NCBI GenBank assembly: GCA_948567375.1
Contig: OX419760.1
Span: 52,700,001 to 52,764,000 of the forward strand
DNA length: 64,000 bases
Source of the DNA: Lunularia cruciata
Lineage: Eukaryota; Streptophyta; Marchantiopsida; Lunulariales; Lunulariaceae
Reading direction: 5' to 3'
Within the stretch, counting starts at the first letter, position 1; every line of letters starts with the position of its first letter. Positions 11,248 to 22,700 of this stretch are shown here, piece after piece. Made by a program: the position numbers and the translations under genes. The notes under the pieces were generated by a model. That model worked only from the letters and a program-made list of their open reading frames with translations. It did no database searches and was not told where the DNA came from.

Positions 11248-13797
11248 ATGGACATTTCGCTGGCGCTGGGGTCGTCCCAGCCCCATGAAATTGAGCCCAG
11301 TGGCGCGAGAGACCAGGACAAGAAGCGGCCTCTGTCGACAAAGGTGTTACCCCATCTGGTCGCCACGTTTGAAGCAGAGAAAACGAGAAAATCGTCCGAT
11401 TACATTCTTCGACCACCGGCAGCTGAAAACAAGGCTTCTGATCAGGATAGAGCCGCTTATTTCAAAGGATTGTTGAAGGTCGCAACATTTGATTTTGGCG
11501 GTCGTATGCAAAAAGTAAAGCAGGCAGCCACTTTACTGGATTTGATGACTCTACGCGCATTCCATTCCAACTCCCTGCGTTGTTATAGCGTGGGCACAGC
11601 CATTGGATTCCGTACTCGGGGTGGCATCCTCACCAACATTCCAGCGGTTATTGTGTTCGTGCGTAGGAAGGTTCATGAGCAATGGCTTCTTGATTTTCAG
11701 AAGTATCCGTCTAACTTAGTGGTACTTTCCCACATCCTTCCCACCGGAATCACCATGCTGTTGAGAACTTACTTTGGGTGAAGGTGAATCTGGAGAATCT
11801 TTACTCGATAGAACTATGCTTTTATGTTTGCATTATTGATAGGACTTCGATATCACCTGGGGATGAGATTGAACATAAGGCTGGTGTAAATCAGTTTCCA
11901 GGGCCTCATGACCAATCTACTCACTGCAACTTCTCCATGTAGGGCCCCAATGGTCTTTGGTGTGATGTCGATGTAATCGAATTTTCCTTCTATGGAGGAT
12001 CTGCAGTGGTCTGTAAAGAACAGCTCTACACGGATCTGGTTGAGAGATTAAGAGGGCAAGATCCATGCATAGGATCAGGCTCACAGGTATGTACGTCTTC
12101 CATAGAAGCGTTTTTCATTCCTGTTTGATTAGTCAGAGTGACACTAATGATCGGCTAGTTATAGTATTCCTGTTTCTCTGAAACTTGCCGCCTGCTTACA
12201 CGACACTGACAACGCGGATCTAGCTGTTGAGTTTCCTCACTGACCGGTGTTCATAAATTCAGATAGCAGATAGTTAAGTGGTCCTATGCAAGTCTGAACG
12301 GGACTTGTCTTACATCATGTATAAGGTAGCGAGCCAGGAGTTCTACGGAACCGTGGGCGGTATCGTCCGCAGTGTGACCGCTGGTGAAGAACAGAAGGTC
12401 GGATTCCTGACTAATCGACATGTGGCTGTCGACCTTGATTATGCAAATCAGAAGACCTTCCATCCACTACCCGACAATCTTGGTCCCGGAGTTTATCTAG
12501 GTTCTGTGGAAAGAGCTGTTTCTTTCATACCAGACGATTTGTGGTTTGGGATTTACGCAAGCTTCAATACAGGTAAACAGCATATGGAGAAAGGTGTGCT
12601 GGTTTAAAGGCCATGTCTGGTACAAAGTTTCCAGTTCTTCCCACATTTGACATTTATTCTATTGTGAGTGCTCAACCCCGTCTACGGACCTAAATACCAT
12701 CTCCTTATTGTCAATATTATGTGATGTGCTATACAGAGACATTTGTTCGAGCAGATGGGGCTTTCATACCTTTTGCAGAAAGCTTTGACTTATCAAGAGT
12801 TACCACCAGTTTGAGGGGTGTTGGAGATATAGGGGAAGTAATGCCAATCGACCTTAAGGCGCCTATAGACAGCCTAATTGGGCAGCATGTGATTAAGGTG
12901 GGTAGAAGCTCAGGTCTGACTAAAGGGGAGATTAGGGCATACGCTGCGGAATACAACGATGAGACTAGTGTGAGCTACTACACAGACTTCTTAGTCATGG
13001 GGGAAAATGAGCTGCCATTTGACTTGGACGGAGATAGTGGGAGTCTTGTTCTTCTCGTAGGAGAAGAAGATAAGAAAACCCGTCCATTTGGTATCATATG
13101 GGGAGGCACTGTCAATCGTGGTCGCCTCAAGCTCTGCAGCGGACGAGCACCGCTAAACTGGACAAGCTGTATTGACCTCGGCCGCCTTCTTGCCCTACTT
13201 GAACTGGAACTTCTGACTTCAGATTCTCAACTCACGGGTAGGTACTGTAAATAATGCATACGTATGCAAGATTTAATTTGGTTTGAACGTGTAGTTTTGA
13301 AGCGTACGAAATAACTTGTACCTGTCTTGCGTGAGTATCCTCTATATGTGCTGTTGTCTCTGTGCTGATGTCATGCTGTAACAGCAATAATTGAGGATAA
13401 GCGGCTTCATCAGCAGCGGACAAAAGAGGCACAAAAAGGCCGTTCTCCACAACGATTCGATTCCTGGCAGAGTGGGGTAGCCTCTTGTGGGAAGCAAAAC
13501 TATGGTGAGTCTCATCGTGCTGCCGAAGAACGTCAGCAATTACTTGGAACTACCACGCATAAGCATAAGGATCTTCTGTCCACATTAACCTTCAACGTAG
13601 ACGAAAGTCAGACAAGCCGTCCACAATCACTCTCAGGGTGCGAGGACTGCAATCTGTCTTTGGGTGGATCGACACGAGTTCTCTCCGCAATTTCTTCGGT
13701 CAAGCAACAAAGGGATGGAAATAGCACGGGTGAAGAAGAGACACCATTCGAGCTTGGAGAAGATCAGAATGGAAAACGTAGAAAAGTACAAGTCTGA
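11248..13797 (+). CDS. NAL1: NARROW LEAF 1-like trypsin-fold protein
   Basis: Plant NAL1-family protein; in rice NAL1 is a trypsin-like serine protease that affects leaf width, vein pattern and auxin-related growth. Model: exons 11248–11721, 11943–12086, 12326–12572, 12737–13237 and 13385–13797, all with GT–AG borders and matching phases, giving about 592 residues, the family's usual length. Seen in order: LLDLMTLRAFHS and GTAIGFRTR, GPNGLWCDVDV, IGSGSQ, QVGFLTN-like segment with TNRHVAVDLD (His238), ETFVRADGAFIPF (Asp295), KVGRSSG, DLDGDSGSL (Ser389), IIWGGT-NRGRLKL, and a C-terminal ELGEDQNGKRRK tail. The three catalytic residues are each four positions later than H234, D291 and S385 of rice NAL1. 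The ATG at 11248 is chosen because a good 3' splice site lies just before this exon; an upstream coding exon is not excluded. Confidence 0.93.
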
Positions 13798-15142
13798 CGA
13801 GCGGTCTTCTTCTTTTTCAATACGTGGCGCTCAACTTGACATAACTAACTTTTTGGCGTGGCATCTACTTGGCTGAAATCTGGTCTTAAAGTAAGCTTGC
13901 ATTACTACTTATCTGTGCAATGCGCTTGTCTAGCACTAAATCAAAACTCTACCGAATATCCAGATTTGCATTTAAAAGTCTACATAGACATTATTTCCTC
14001 CCTCTATTACAGCTGTAGATAGAAAAGAATACTTTGTGTAATTAACTTTGTTCGCAGATTCTCAGCTCTCAAAAGTTTCTCACTACGATGTCGCTTTCAA
14101 GAGGACTACCATCTGGTATGGATCAGAATGAAGGCAACTAGGAAGCTCATCCTTTCGAAGGAATTTGATTTCATGTAGCACTTGTAGTGAAGACTTTTGT
14201 ATGGTTGAGGTTGAGTGAGCGCATGGACGTTTCTTATGAGATGTAGAAGGCAAGATTTCACCAAAGGCAGTTTGGGTCATCTATCAGCCAGATGTCTGTC
14301 GGACGTCCTGTTGATTAGTCAGATGTTTGTCAGGAGAAAGTACAGGAGAAAGGAAAATACAAGGAGTGAGGCGGAGTTGGAGGCATCTTGTTCCTCACAT
14401 GTCTACAACGTGAACCAGTTTGTCACGTTGCTATCTAAGTATGAAATTCGTGTAATAGTAGCAGGAGCTGTCTATGGAACGGGGACCCAGCATTCACTTA
14501 GGACTGAATCGTACACAGGCACACTTGGGATTGAACGGGCCACATGCATATCGGAGAATGCAAACTTGCAGAGGATGCAAAATGAAAGGAAATGCGAGAA
14601 AAGCAAAGTGAATAAAGAACGCAATGTACTCGCCACAGTTAGAACGCAGTGATGAAAGAGATACCGTTCATGCGGCATCATGAACTATATCGATAGTTTA
14701 TATAGATATACGAGCGGGATTTTACATCATGACAGTCAAATGCAGATCCACCTGCTTGTAATTTCCACTGTATTCTCTTAATTATGAGTCTTGGCAAATT
14801 ACTTTTTTCCCATCGATATATCGATTAATGATTATGGCAAATTTCGCCCAATTGACCAATGAGATTAAAAACTGTGGTGAACTTCAACTAAATTATTTGA
14901 TTAACACAAGGGATTCTTGATTTTACTACATTCGACAGAAATGTCCCAACCCAACTGCTTGGTGAATGGGAAGTGCAAAATCGTCTCCATAACTGGACCC
15001 TTACAAGATCCAATTCACATCTCATTCGTATCTCCATCCTCGTTCAGATTGAAAGTGGTAAAGTAGTGTACAGACTAATGAACTACAGTCCTCATCCACT
15101 ACCAAACTAACTCAAACCAAGTTACCGACTCGGCCGGAAAAT
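13798..15142. other. 3' flank of NAL1-like gene; no gene recognised
   Basis: An open frame of 145 codons (14215–14652, +) has no recognisable domain and no conserved neighbours, and I do not call it. The remainder is AT-rich and includes likely 3' UTR. Confidence 0.4.
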
Positions 15143-15184
15143 TGACGAACTATGGACGAAGTGTCCTTCGTCCATAGTTCGTCA
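15143..15184. repeat. Perfect 19-bp inverted repeat (hairpin)
   Basis: Arms 15143–15161 and 15166–15184 are exact reverse complements (core GACGAACTATGGACGAAG), with a 4-base loop TGTC. It lies about 520 bp upstream of the PIG-M start codon and about 1.35 kb downstream of the NAL1-like stop. Confidence 0.9.
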
Positions 15185-15707
15185 CTCCACGAGAGCTGCT
15201 CCTACCGACTGGCTTGAGTCTTCCAATTCCTCAGAGATCTAACCTGAATCTGCCGATACGTGTCGTGATTCCGGCTGCTGTATTCCGGAACGGCACGGTA
15301 GAATCCCGCCGGCACCACAAGTGATCCCTTTCTGCCACAGTCAAGGTTTGCAGGACGGGGTATAAACATGTACTAGAGTTATGCTGAAAGGCGATGGAGT
15401 TGTCTTGACTGGAAATACGGAAATGCCCACGGAGTCTGTTTGCTTCAACGTGCAAACCAGAACCGAGCACGGACCCCTGTGAAATCCACGGACCTCCTCT
15501 GCAGTCGATCAGTCACTAAATTGCAGAGATTTTTGAAGAGAAAGGAGATTCTTCGATCGTCGATCGGGCAAAATGGGAAGGGTTTGGAAGTGTTCGGTAG
15601 TCGATGGGACTTTCGCAGACTATTGTTCGTGAGGAATTACGAAGTATTAACTGATGGCTCTGTGGATTATCGGCACAGCCAGGGTTAAAGAGCGATAGAG
15701 CAGAACA
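15185..15707. other. Upstream region of the PIG-M gene
   Basis: No protein-coding feature is supported. The stretch probably holds the promoter and 5' UTR of the gene starting at 15708. Short frames on both strands show no domain. Confidence 0.4.
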
Positions 15708-17831
15708 ATGACCTTGAAGGAAGAGAAGGTTGATGCGCAAGAGGAGACATGGAAGAGGAGGAGCGCTTTGATGATGTGGACAGCAGGGGTTTTGCGGTTA
15801 TTTCTCGTCGCATATTCGGAATGGCATGATGCGAACCTGGAAGTGCCATACACGGACATAGATTACTACGTATTTTCTGATGCGGCGGCCTTGATTAACA
15901 ATGGGAAGTCACCGTTTGACAGAGCAACTTACAGATACACTCCACTCCTGGCCCTTGTTCTGCTGCCTAATTCCACTTTTCATCGTTGCTGGGGAAAGAT
16001 TTTCTTCTCATTCGCTGGTTGGTAACTTATCTTGGCCTCTGGGTGGTGGGAGTCTGAGCGTTACACTCGATGAGTAGCTAGGTTATGCACTACCATTGGG
16101 CTCAGACTGATTGGCAGTTTCGCTTGCGCTTGCTGCTTATATTCTTTTCTATGGAGGCCAATCGATTGGTCGGACTCGGTAGAGACAAAAACCCGCTAAT
16201 TGGTTTGTGTATTTGGTTGGACTTGTTTCAGATATGCTGGTTGCCCAATTGATTCACAAGATTCTGAGGAAGAGAGGGGTGTCAGAGCGCCAATGTGTCA
16301 TTTGTGTAGCTACATGGCTTTTCAATCCTTTCACTTTCACCGTGGGCACTCGCGGAAATTGCGAACCCCTTGTATGTGCTATGATTCTTTGGCTCCTGCT
16401 CTGCATCATGTCTGGTAGGCCATCGCATGGACTGCAGGGAGAGTCGTGTGACTAGTTCATGCATCTGTTATTTTTGTCTTCTGTGTGTCTTTCATAGGTA
16501 GTTTGTCATCGTTACCTTTCCCTAATTTATACACAGAGAAATGTGAACAACACTGCAACTACTTCTTCCGATGCAAACCTTTCTCTAGCTTAAACGCAGC
16601 AGTCAAGTTGGTGGGAGAAGTCTGTCGACTTGGATAACTTGGAGACTACTTGATCTGAAGATAGAATTTTCTTGCTTTCTCGCTCTCGATAGTAGATCAA
16701 GCAAGATGTCTTTAAAAGCTTTCTTTCCGCTGCACTCTGTTGGCTTCAATGGTTCGTAAATGAAATTTCCTTACTGGCACACACCTTAAATAGGTGACGT
16801 CGGACTTGGTGAATTGTTCCATCATATAGAGTATGAATGGTAAGCTACCAAATTAATGCATCAGGTGGGCTTGACAGGACGTGTCGTTCAGGCGGCTTTC
16901 TGGTTTGGACTTGTGGTGCACGTTAGAATATATCCAATCATCTATGTGCTCCCAATTCTCGTTCTTCTCGACGGGGATTATGCCAAGATGATGACGAAGA
17001 GTCGGATGTCCAACTCAGGCTCCACTGCTTCACTATCACAAGGGTTAATTAACTCACTAAAAGGCGTCATAAATGTACCAAGAGTGGTGTTTGGAGCGGT
17101 ATCAGGATCGGTATTCTTTGCATTGTCTGGACTCTTCTACTTCATATATGGAACACAGTACCTTCAGGAGGCCTTATTTTACCACCTCACTCGAAGTGAT
17201 CATCGGCACAACTTCTCGATCTACTTTTATTCTATATATCTGAGTGAGGGTGTGGGCTTGACTTGGACGGAAAGGCTCCTGGCTTTCATACCTCAGATGT
17301 CAGTGCAGTTGGTACTGGTTGTCTTCTTTGCGAAAGACTTGCCGTTCTGTTTCCTTCTCCAGACAGTCGCATTCGTGACGTTTAACAAGGTTTGCCCCGT
17401 TCAACTTCGTAGCTTTGCTTGTACTTCTGTTTAGTCATGGGAAAAACTCTGCAGAACCTTGCATTCCACCATTGACGCCTTATCCCTTTGGTTACGTGAT
17501 TGTGCAGGTCATAACTGCGCAATACTTCGTCTGGTTCTTTTGCCTCTTGCCTTTGGTTCTGCCGTTTACGACTATGAAGTTACGGTGGAAGGGTGCCGCA
17601 GTTATGTTAGTTTGGATAAGTGCACAATTGCATTGGTTAGGATGGGCCTATCTACTGGAGTTTAAGGGAAAAAACACTTTCCTGGCTCTATGGATGGCGA
17701 GCCTTCTGTTTTTTATGGCCAATCTTGTAGTCCTCGTGACCATGATCAGGCATCACTCTTTCTGCCCCATGTTCCAGCAGGGTATACTTGTTAGACAACG
17801 CGTCAGAAACACTGTTTCCAAACGTGAGTAA
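15708..17831 (+). CDS. PIGM: GPI mannosyltransferase 1 (PIG-M)
   Basis: ER membrane mannosyltransferase that adds the first alpha-1,4-mannose to the GPI-anchor precursor from dolichol-phosphate-mannose; the Arabidopsis counterpart is PEANUT1. Model: exons 15708–16017, 16232–16414, 16878–17389 and 17508–17831, all GT–AG with consistent phases, about 442 residues, close to the usual length. Seen: the luminal DXD motif in [15 protein letters not shown] (Asp50 and Asp52), [57 protein letters not shown], and FNK joined to [17 protein letters not shown] in the last exon. Many hydrophobic segments fit a multi-pass protein. The stop at 17829–17831 overlaps a sequence resembling a 5' splice site (GTGAGTAAG), so an alternative longer end is possible though not needed. 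Confidence 0.93.
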
Positions 17832-19289
17832 GTTGTGGCTGCATCGGCTTGCGAAGATTTATCTCAGATGGATGCAGTCCTGCAATAGGGGAGTGATCTC
17901 ATTTAAGAACACTCATCTCTCAAGGTGAACTTCACTGAAATGACCATGGACAGATCCGAAGGCTTTCTGACTTTTAGAGGAGGAAAGCTATACCTTGAAG
18001 ATGATCAGCACATGCAAAATGCATTCTTTACGATATATGCTTTGTCTTGCAATTATCAAATGAGTCTCAGCAACTGACAAGATCTGTATATCTACCAAGG
18101 GGTGATATTCATTTAAATCAACATGAACGCTGGCATTCAGTCTTTCAATTCCACATCTTTTCTAAGGAATAACATGTTTAGTTGGATCAGCTTGAACTCA
18201 GTACTGATTCCAGATCGTGTGTCAGAGGCTATGATGTGAATGACAAATCACATCTAACATGTAGGAGCTGACTTCTCCGGAATTCCTTTCAGGGCCATCG
18301 CTAGAGTTGTACGACGTTGAGATTCACTCTCCATTTTTCTCTGGAGAGTATATAAGATTTATCTGCAAAATCTAAACACGGGAGATCTACTAGACAGAAT
18401 TATACAGATTAGAACCTAATAGAGAATTTTATACGTCGTCTTTAAGGTGCAATGTATCACATGCTATGATTTCTTCATCTACCACGTGGAAACACTGTAT
18501 CAGAAGGCTAGATTGCATCTACCCCGCTGTCAACTCGCATTGTTATGAGACGATCGTGAATACACAGACATTGCATCAACCTTGCAACCCAGTTCAACAC
18601 TGTTATGATATGAACATGATCAAACTGCTGCAATTTCCTCATCAGAAATGGAAACGATAGATGAGCTTATGATGTTTATGGCCCCGAGTCTATACCTTGA
18701 CCATCATCATCACTTTTGTCCTGAAATGAGGAATTTTATACTGCTGCGTCTTGTCTGAAATATTGTAAAGTCTTACAAGCAAGTAAATTGGAACCGTATT
18801 TGAAACGTAGGTCTTGTTTATTGTTCCGGTTGAACTTGACCGGTTAACTACTAGTTGTTTCAAGTCCTTTAGATACTTTATCAAGCTTTTGTTGTAGTCT
18901 ACATGTGGAAATCAATGAGAATTCACCATTGTTTCTCGTTTACAGATTTCTTTTTCCCTTGATCTAGCACGAGGCTGGATAATAAGAAGAATTTCCTCAA
19001 CATTTCCTACAAGACAACGAATATCGGCTTCTGTTCGCTACTATTTTATTTGGTAAAGTTACAACCAATTTTGACTAGCTTATTCTTCCAATAAACCTTA
19101 AAACTCGCTAGATGTCGCCCTCCCTCCTTCCCATATTTATACAACGCATTACCCAGCACAAACGCAACATTTGGTAGTCATAGAGGACAGTATCTTGAAA
19201 CAGCAAATGCCAATTGTCTTGCCGTGAACAAGACGGCCGGGCACGCATGGAAGATAAAACAGTAAAAGGATATCTGTATCGATTTATTA
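17832..19289. other. 3' flank of PIG-M; no gene recognised
   Basis: AT-rich DNA with short frames only. A TATA-like GAGTATATAAG occurs at about 18344–18354, but no coding frame follows it. Confidence 0.4.
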
Positions 19290-19379
19290 GAAGAGAAAAA
19301 GGCGACCGCGTAGGAAAAATGAAGGATGGGAAGACCCCATCATGCCGTACAAGGGAGAGAAAAAAAAGGTAACATGGGG

Positions 19380-21138
19380 CTAAGCCCCAATAGAGTCTGT
19401 TTGAGAAATCTGCCCTACCGCACTTAAGATATTCGAGCTATGCAAGTCGTACGGTCTACACACAACTGGAGCATCCGAAGAAACATCACCTAATGTGATT
19501 GCTCTCCTATGGATTGCACCAGCCACTGCCCTCTGTAGAGCAATGGACACACGCTGTCTAAAGTAAGCTACAAAGTATGAGAGTGAGAGTGGTACCCCCT
19601 GACGCCTAACATGATAAGCTCTCGCGCACTCCCTACAAAATGTGTCAAATGCCGTGTCCATCGCTCCATATAACTCCAAGGCTAGAGGAACAAAGAGGTG
19701 ACCTCGCTGCATGCCCCTATACTTGGAGACCTTGCGACCTGCTGCTGCACTCGCCGCCCATCCAGGGGGATGGGTAATCACTCCCTCTGAAACTGTATCC
19801 CGTGTAGAGTCCGTGACCACGACATCTGCTACTGTCACCTGATCATCTCGGACCAAGTATAAGTCTGCCCTGACACGTGTCATCTGCAATGCATACAAAT
19901 GCTCCCTCCAAGCTAAGTATCCGCTCTCTCGTGCCATAGCAAACACTATGTCTCTAATGGCATCATGTGTAGCTATCCTCTGTCCTCCAAAAGGACACCG
20001 TGTCATGTGGACCGCCGCTGCATCTAGTGTGGAACCACACTCACAAGTGAGTAGTGAAGATGCAGATGGGTGGACCAAGCCTAGGCAAAACCTCATCGCT
20101 GTAGAGAAAGTAGCCGGTGCGAGTCGGAAAGCCCTAATGCATGGTCGAGCTAGGATCCATGAGCCTGCACCCTTGCCGGAGCAAGAGCGTAGACATGCTC
20201 TAGTAGCCTGAGGAATGGACGAGTCAACTAAGAGAGAATGTAGCATATGCTCACACTGTCGCTCCATCAAGGAAGACTGTAAACCTTTAGTCCAATCTGA
20301 CGATAGTGAAGCAAACGATGGAAAACACTCTCGTGCTCGTGGGGATAGACTATCTCTCGTCTGCCGCAATAACACCTGGAGAGAAAAGGGTCCTCCCTCC
20401 ACCTCTGTCACATAAGTCTCCAAAACCGGCCTATTAGCAACCACAAAATGAGAGGCAAGTAGGGGTGCCGAGATAGCCCAACTACCCAAAAACACGATAG
20501 GTGCCATCTCCTCCATAGAAAGCAAGCCAACCCCACCACATGAGATCGGTAGAGCCGTCTGTCTACGTGCCAAATCCCCTGTCACACACTCAAAAGTCCT
20601 TGGTCCAATAATATCACCAAAGACTCCCATAATCCTCCTATCAAATGCTCTCAGACGTGATAGGAAGGACGGTGAGGGGGGAACTGTACGGATGAGGTAG
20701 GATGGTCGACGAGCAATACTAGAAGAGAGTATACCAAATGCCACCTGTGAATCTCCTAGTAATGGAAGGTCATCTACATGGAGAACATCCTCTGCAAGGG
20801 CAGCGTCCAAGAAGCGTGTGACAAAATCCTCCGATCCTACTGGCACTCCAAGAACACGAAGTCCATCTGTGGATGTGATACACCCCTCTGGAAGCTCAAG
20901 GTGGAGAGGGATACCTAAAGGTGACCATGCCTTACACTTTGACACCTTGACTCTCAAGCCTACTAGATGTAGCTCGGTAGTCAAGTAGTCAAAGGCCTGC
21001 CTAATCTGATCTACAAGGCCTACGATGTGTGTATCATCTGCCAAGGAGGGAAATACACAACCTGGCATGGCCAAAGTAGTAGATAGGAGAGCTCTAAAGT
21101 GAGCCATGGCAAATAAGGGCCCCCCCCAAAGGATCTCC
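19380..21138 (-). pseudogene. LINE ORF, C-terminal part (RT catalytic site, zinc finger, endonuclease)
   Basis: Continues the RT after the break with GGPLFAMAHFRALLS, the catalytic SLADDTHIVG, and LRVLGVPVG. Further down, CECGSTLDAAAVHMTRC is a CCHC-type finger (near 20000–20050). It is followed by ESGYLAWREHLYALQ, RVRADLYLVRDDQVTVADVV (about 19810–19870) and HPPGWAASAAAGRKVSKYRG. The R-x-D…D-V pattern after a CCHC finger matches the layout of the restriction-like endonuclease of R2/NeSL-type elements; this assignment is inferred from motif order. The frame is open to the family C terminus. Upstream codons of the open frame (to 21329) overlap the other ORF in a different frame and are not real. 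Confidence 0.8.
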
Positions 21139-22542
21139 CTATCGTGTACCAACATTTGACTCCAAGACGGTGACTCCCTCCTGTGAACCACCATGCTGGT
21201 AGTAAAGGGAAGCATGAGAGCCATAAAAAGACCGCACAAAAGGAATGAGACTCGCCAAGGATCCACCAGCCTTCCTAAGCTCTCTAAAGATGGATGCACG
21301 TGAGACGCTATTAAAAGCGTTCTCAACATCCACCTGTAGGACGACCCACTCCGGATGGATATCTAGGAGTGCTCTAATGCCTAGAGATATAGCCTCACAT
21401 CCTCCAGGTGTTGCTACTCCAAACTGATGTGGACTAAGGTGCTGTCGAAAGTGAGAATGATGCTGAAGGACAATGGTACGACTGACCAAACGCAAAAAGA
21501 TCTCTCCAATAGCAATCGGTCTAATGCCTCCCGTGTCCTTCTCAATCGCGAGAAGTCGATTAGCACCTAAGACCCGACTAATAGACATAGGAATGTCTCC
21601 TCTCGCTACTGCTGCAGCCACCTGAAACAACTCGGTAAAACCACTAGAAGGATCATCTGCTTGGAAGCAATCTCTAAGGTGCTCATAAACCATCCCTGAC
21701 AAGCCTCGTGAGGAAAGGCGAGGGGCAGTGCACAATGCTTGTGCAAATAGCGACCTATCAAGACATAAAGGCTGCTCAAGCTGATAATCTAAGACCTCTA
21801 GTGGTAGTCCCTCTATTGTTATAGGATGCAATGAGCGTAGGGAAGAGATGGTCTTATCAGTAGGACTCGCTATAGACAAAGGGTGTAGCGCTTGTGCTGC
21901 TCTACTAAACTCTCCCGCCTGACCCAATGTCCTACATCGTCGTAATCGAGTGGAATCTGTGGTATCCTGTGGCGATGCTTGTCTCCTAAATCGTGTAGCC
22001 CTAACAGACTCCTCCTGAAGTGCTGCCCAATCCCCCGCTCGGAATCGACAAAATCTAGCCGACACCTCTCTATGCCCCGCACGTCCCCTTCTAGCATAAC
22101 GAAGACACCATCGAGGGAGTTGGAGGAATAAGAACCACGCCAACTCATCCAAGGGATCACATGCCAAACGATCCAATGGTAGGCGAAAAGCCTGTCTAGC
22201 CTCATCATGGAGTGTGCGGGGCAGCCTATGGAATAGACGTGGAAAACTAGTCTCAAACAACCCCAAAATGCAACCCGCCTGAGAAGCTAACCACTCCCAC
22301 GACTCGATCGGTATCCTTGGAGCGATCAACAAAGGTATAGAAGAAGCGTGCGTAATCCCGAGTGTCACTGCAGTCGATGTGGTCGCTGGTCTCACGTGAG
22401 CATCCCAAATGGTCCAATCATAGTCCTTGTGCATCCTTCCCACATGGGTCATTACCCCTTGCGAGGTAAAGCGTCGGTGACACACCGGGCATGGTGTATC
22501 CCGATCCGCTCTAGGCGACCCCACATGGGAAGGTATAGCCAT
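21139..22542 (-). pseudogene. LINE ORF, N-terminal part (C2H2 finger and RT fingers/palm)
   Basis: Starts best at the ATG at 22542 (MAIPSHVG); the open frame reaches 22629 but the extra residues look unlike the family. A C2H2 finger follows at once (CPVCHRRFTSQGVMTHVGRMH). Later come the RT blocks GGIRPIAIGEIF, HQFGVATPGGCEAIS and LQVDVENAFNSVSR. The frame ends at a TAG at 21139–21141, in the glycine-rich RT motif that normally reads QGDPLGG. The remainder of RT continues in another frame (19380–21329). Confidence 0.85.
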
Positions 22543-22700
22543 GGCTAGCACAAGAATAATGATAATAACACATGATACTCTTCTCCATATCTCCCCATAT
22601 CTGCAAAACCACAACCCCTCACATCCCAACTCACATAAGAAACAATCTCTCCAAACCCTAAAATCTATAAACTCTCGTAACTTTCAATTTCCATCTCCAA

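Larger units (their letters stand above)
19290..22700 (-). mobile_element. LINE, zinc-finger/RT/restriction-like-endonuclease type, nearly full length
   Basis: Minus-strand non-LTR retrotransposon with N-terminal C2H2 finger, reverse transcriptase, C-terminal CCHC-like finger and a probable restriction-like endonuclease, ending in a 3' UTR with two hairpins (GATGGG…CCCATC and TGGGGCTAAGCCCCA) and no poly(A) tail; the end reads ACGCGGTCGCC then a short pyrimidine run. The copy is broken in the RT (stop at 21139–21141 and a shift at an 8-base C run nearby). Eight further fragments of this family or a relative lie in the window (4213, 5520, 9195, 33040, 55288, 58222, 58290, 59352). Its exact 5' end is unclear; 22560–22700 is AT-rich and may be 5' UTR. 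Confidence 0.85.

Noticed and set aside
14215-14652. 145-codon plus-strand frame after the NAL1-like gene
   Set aside because: No recognisable motif, no splice-linked continuation, and the region fits 3' flank.
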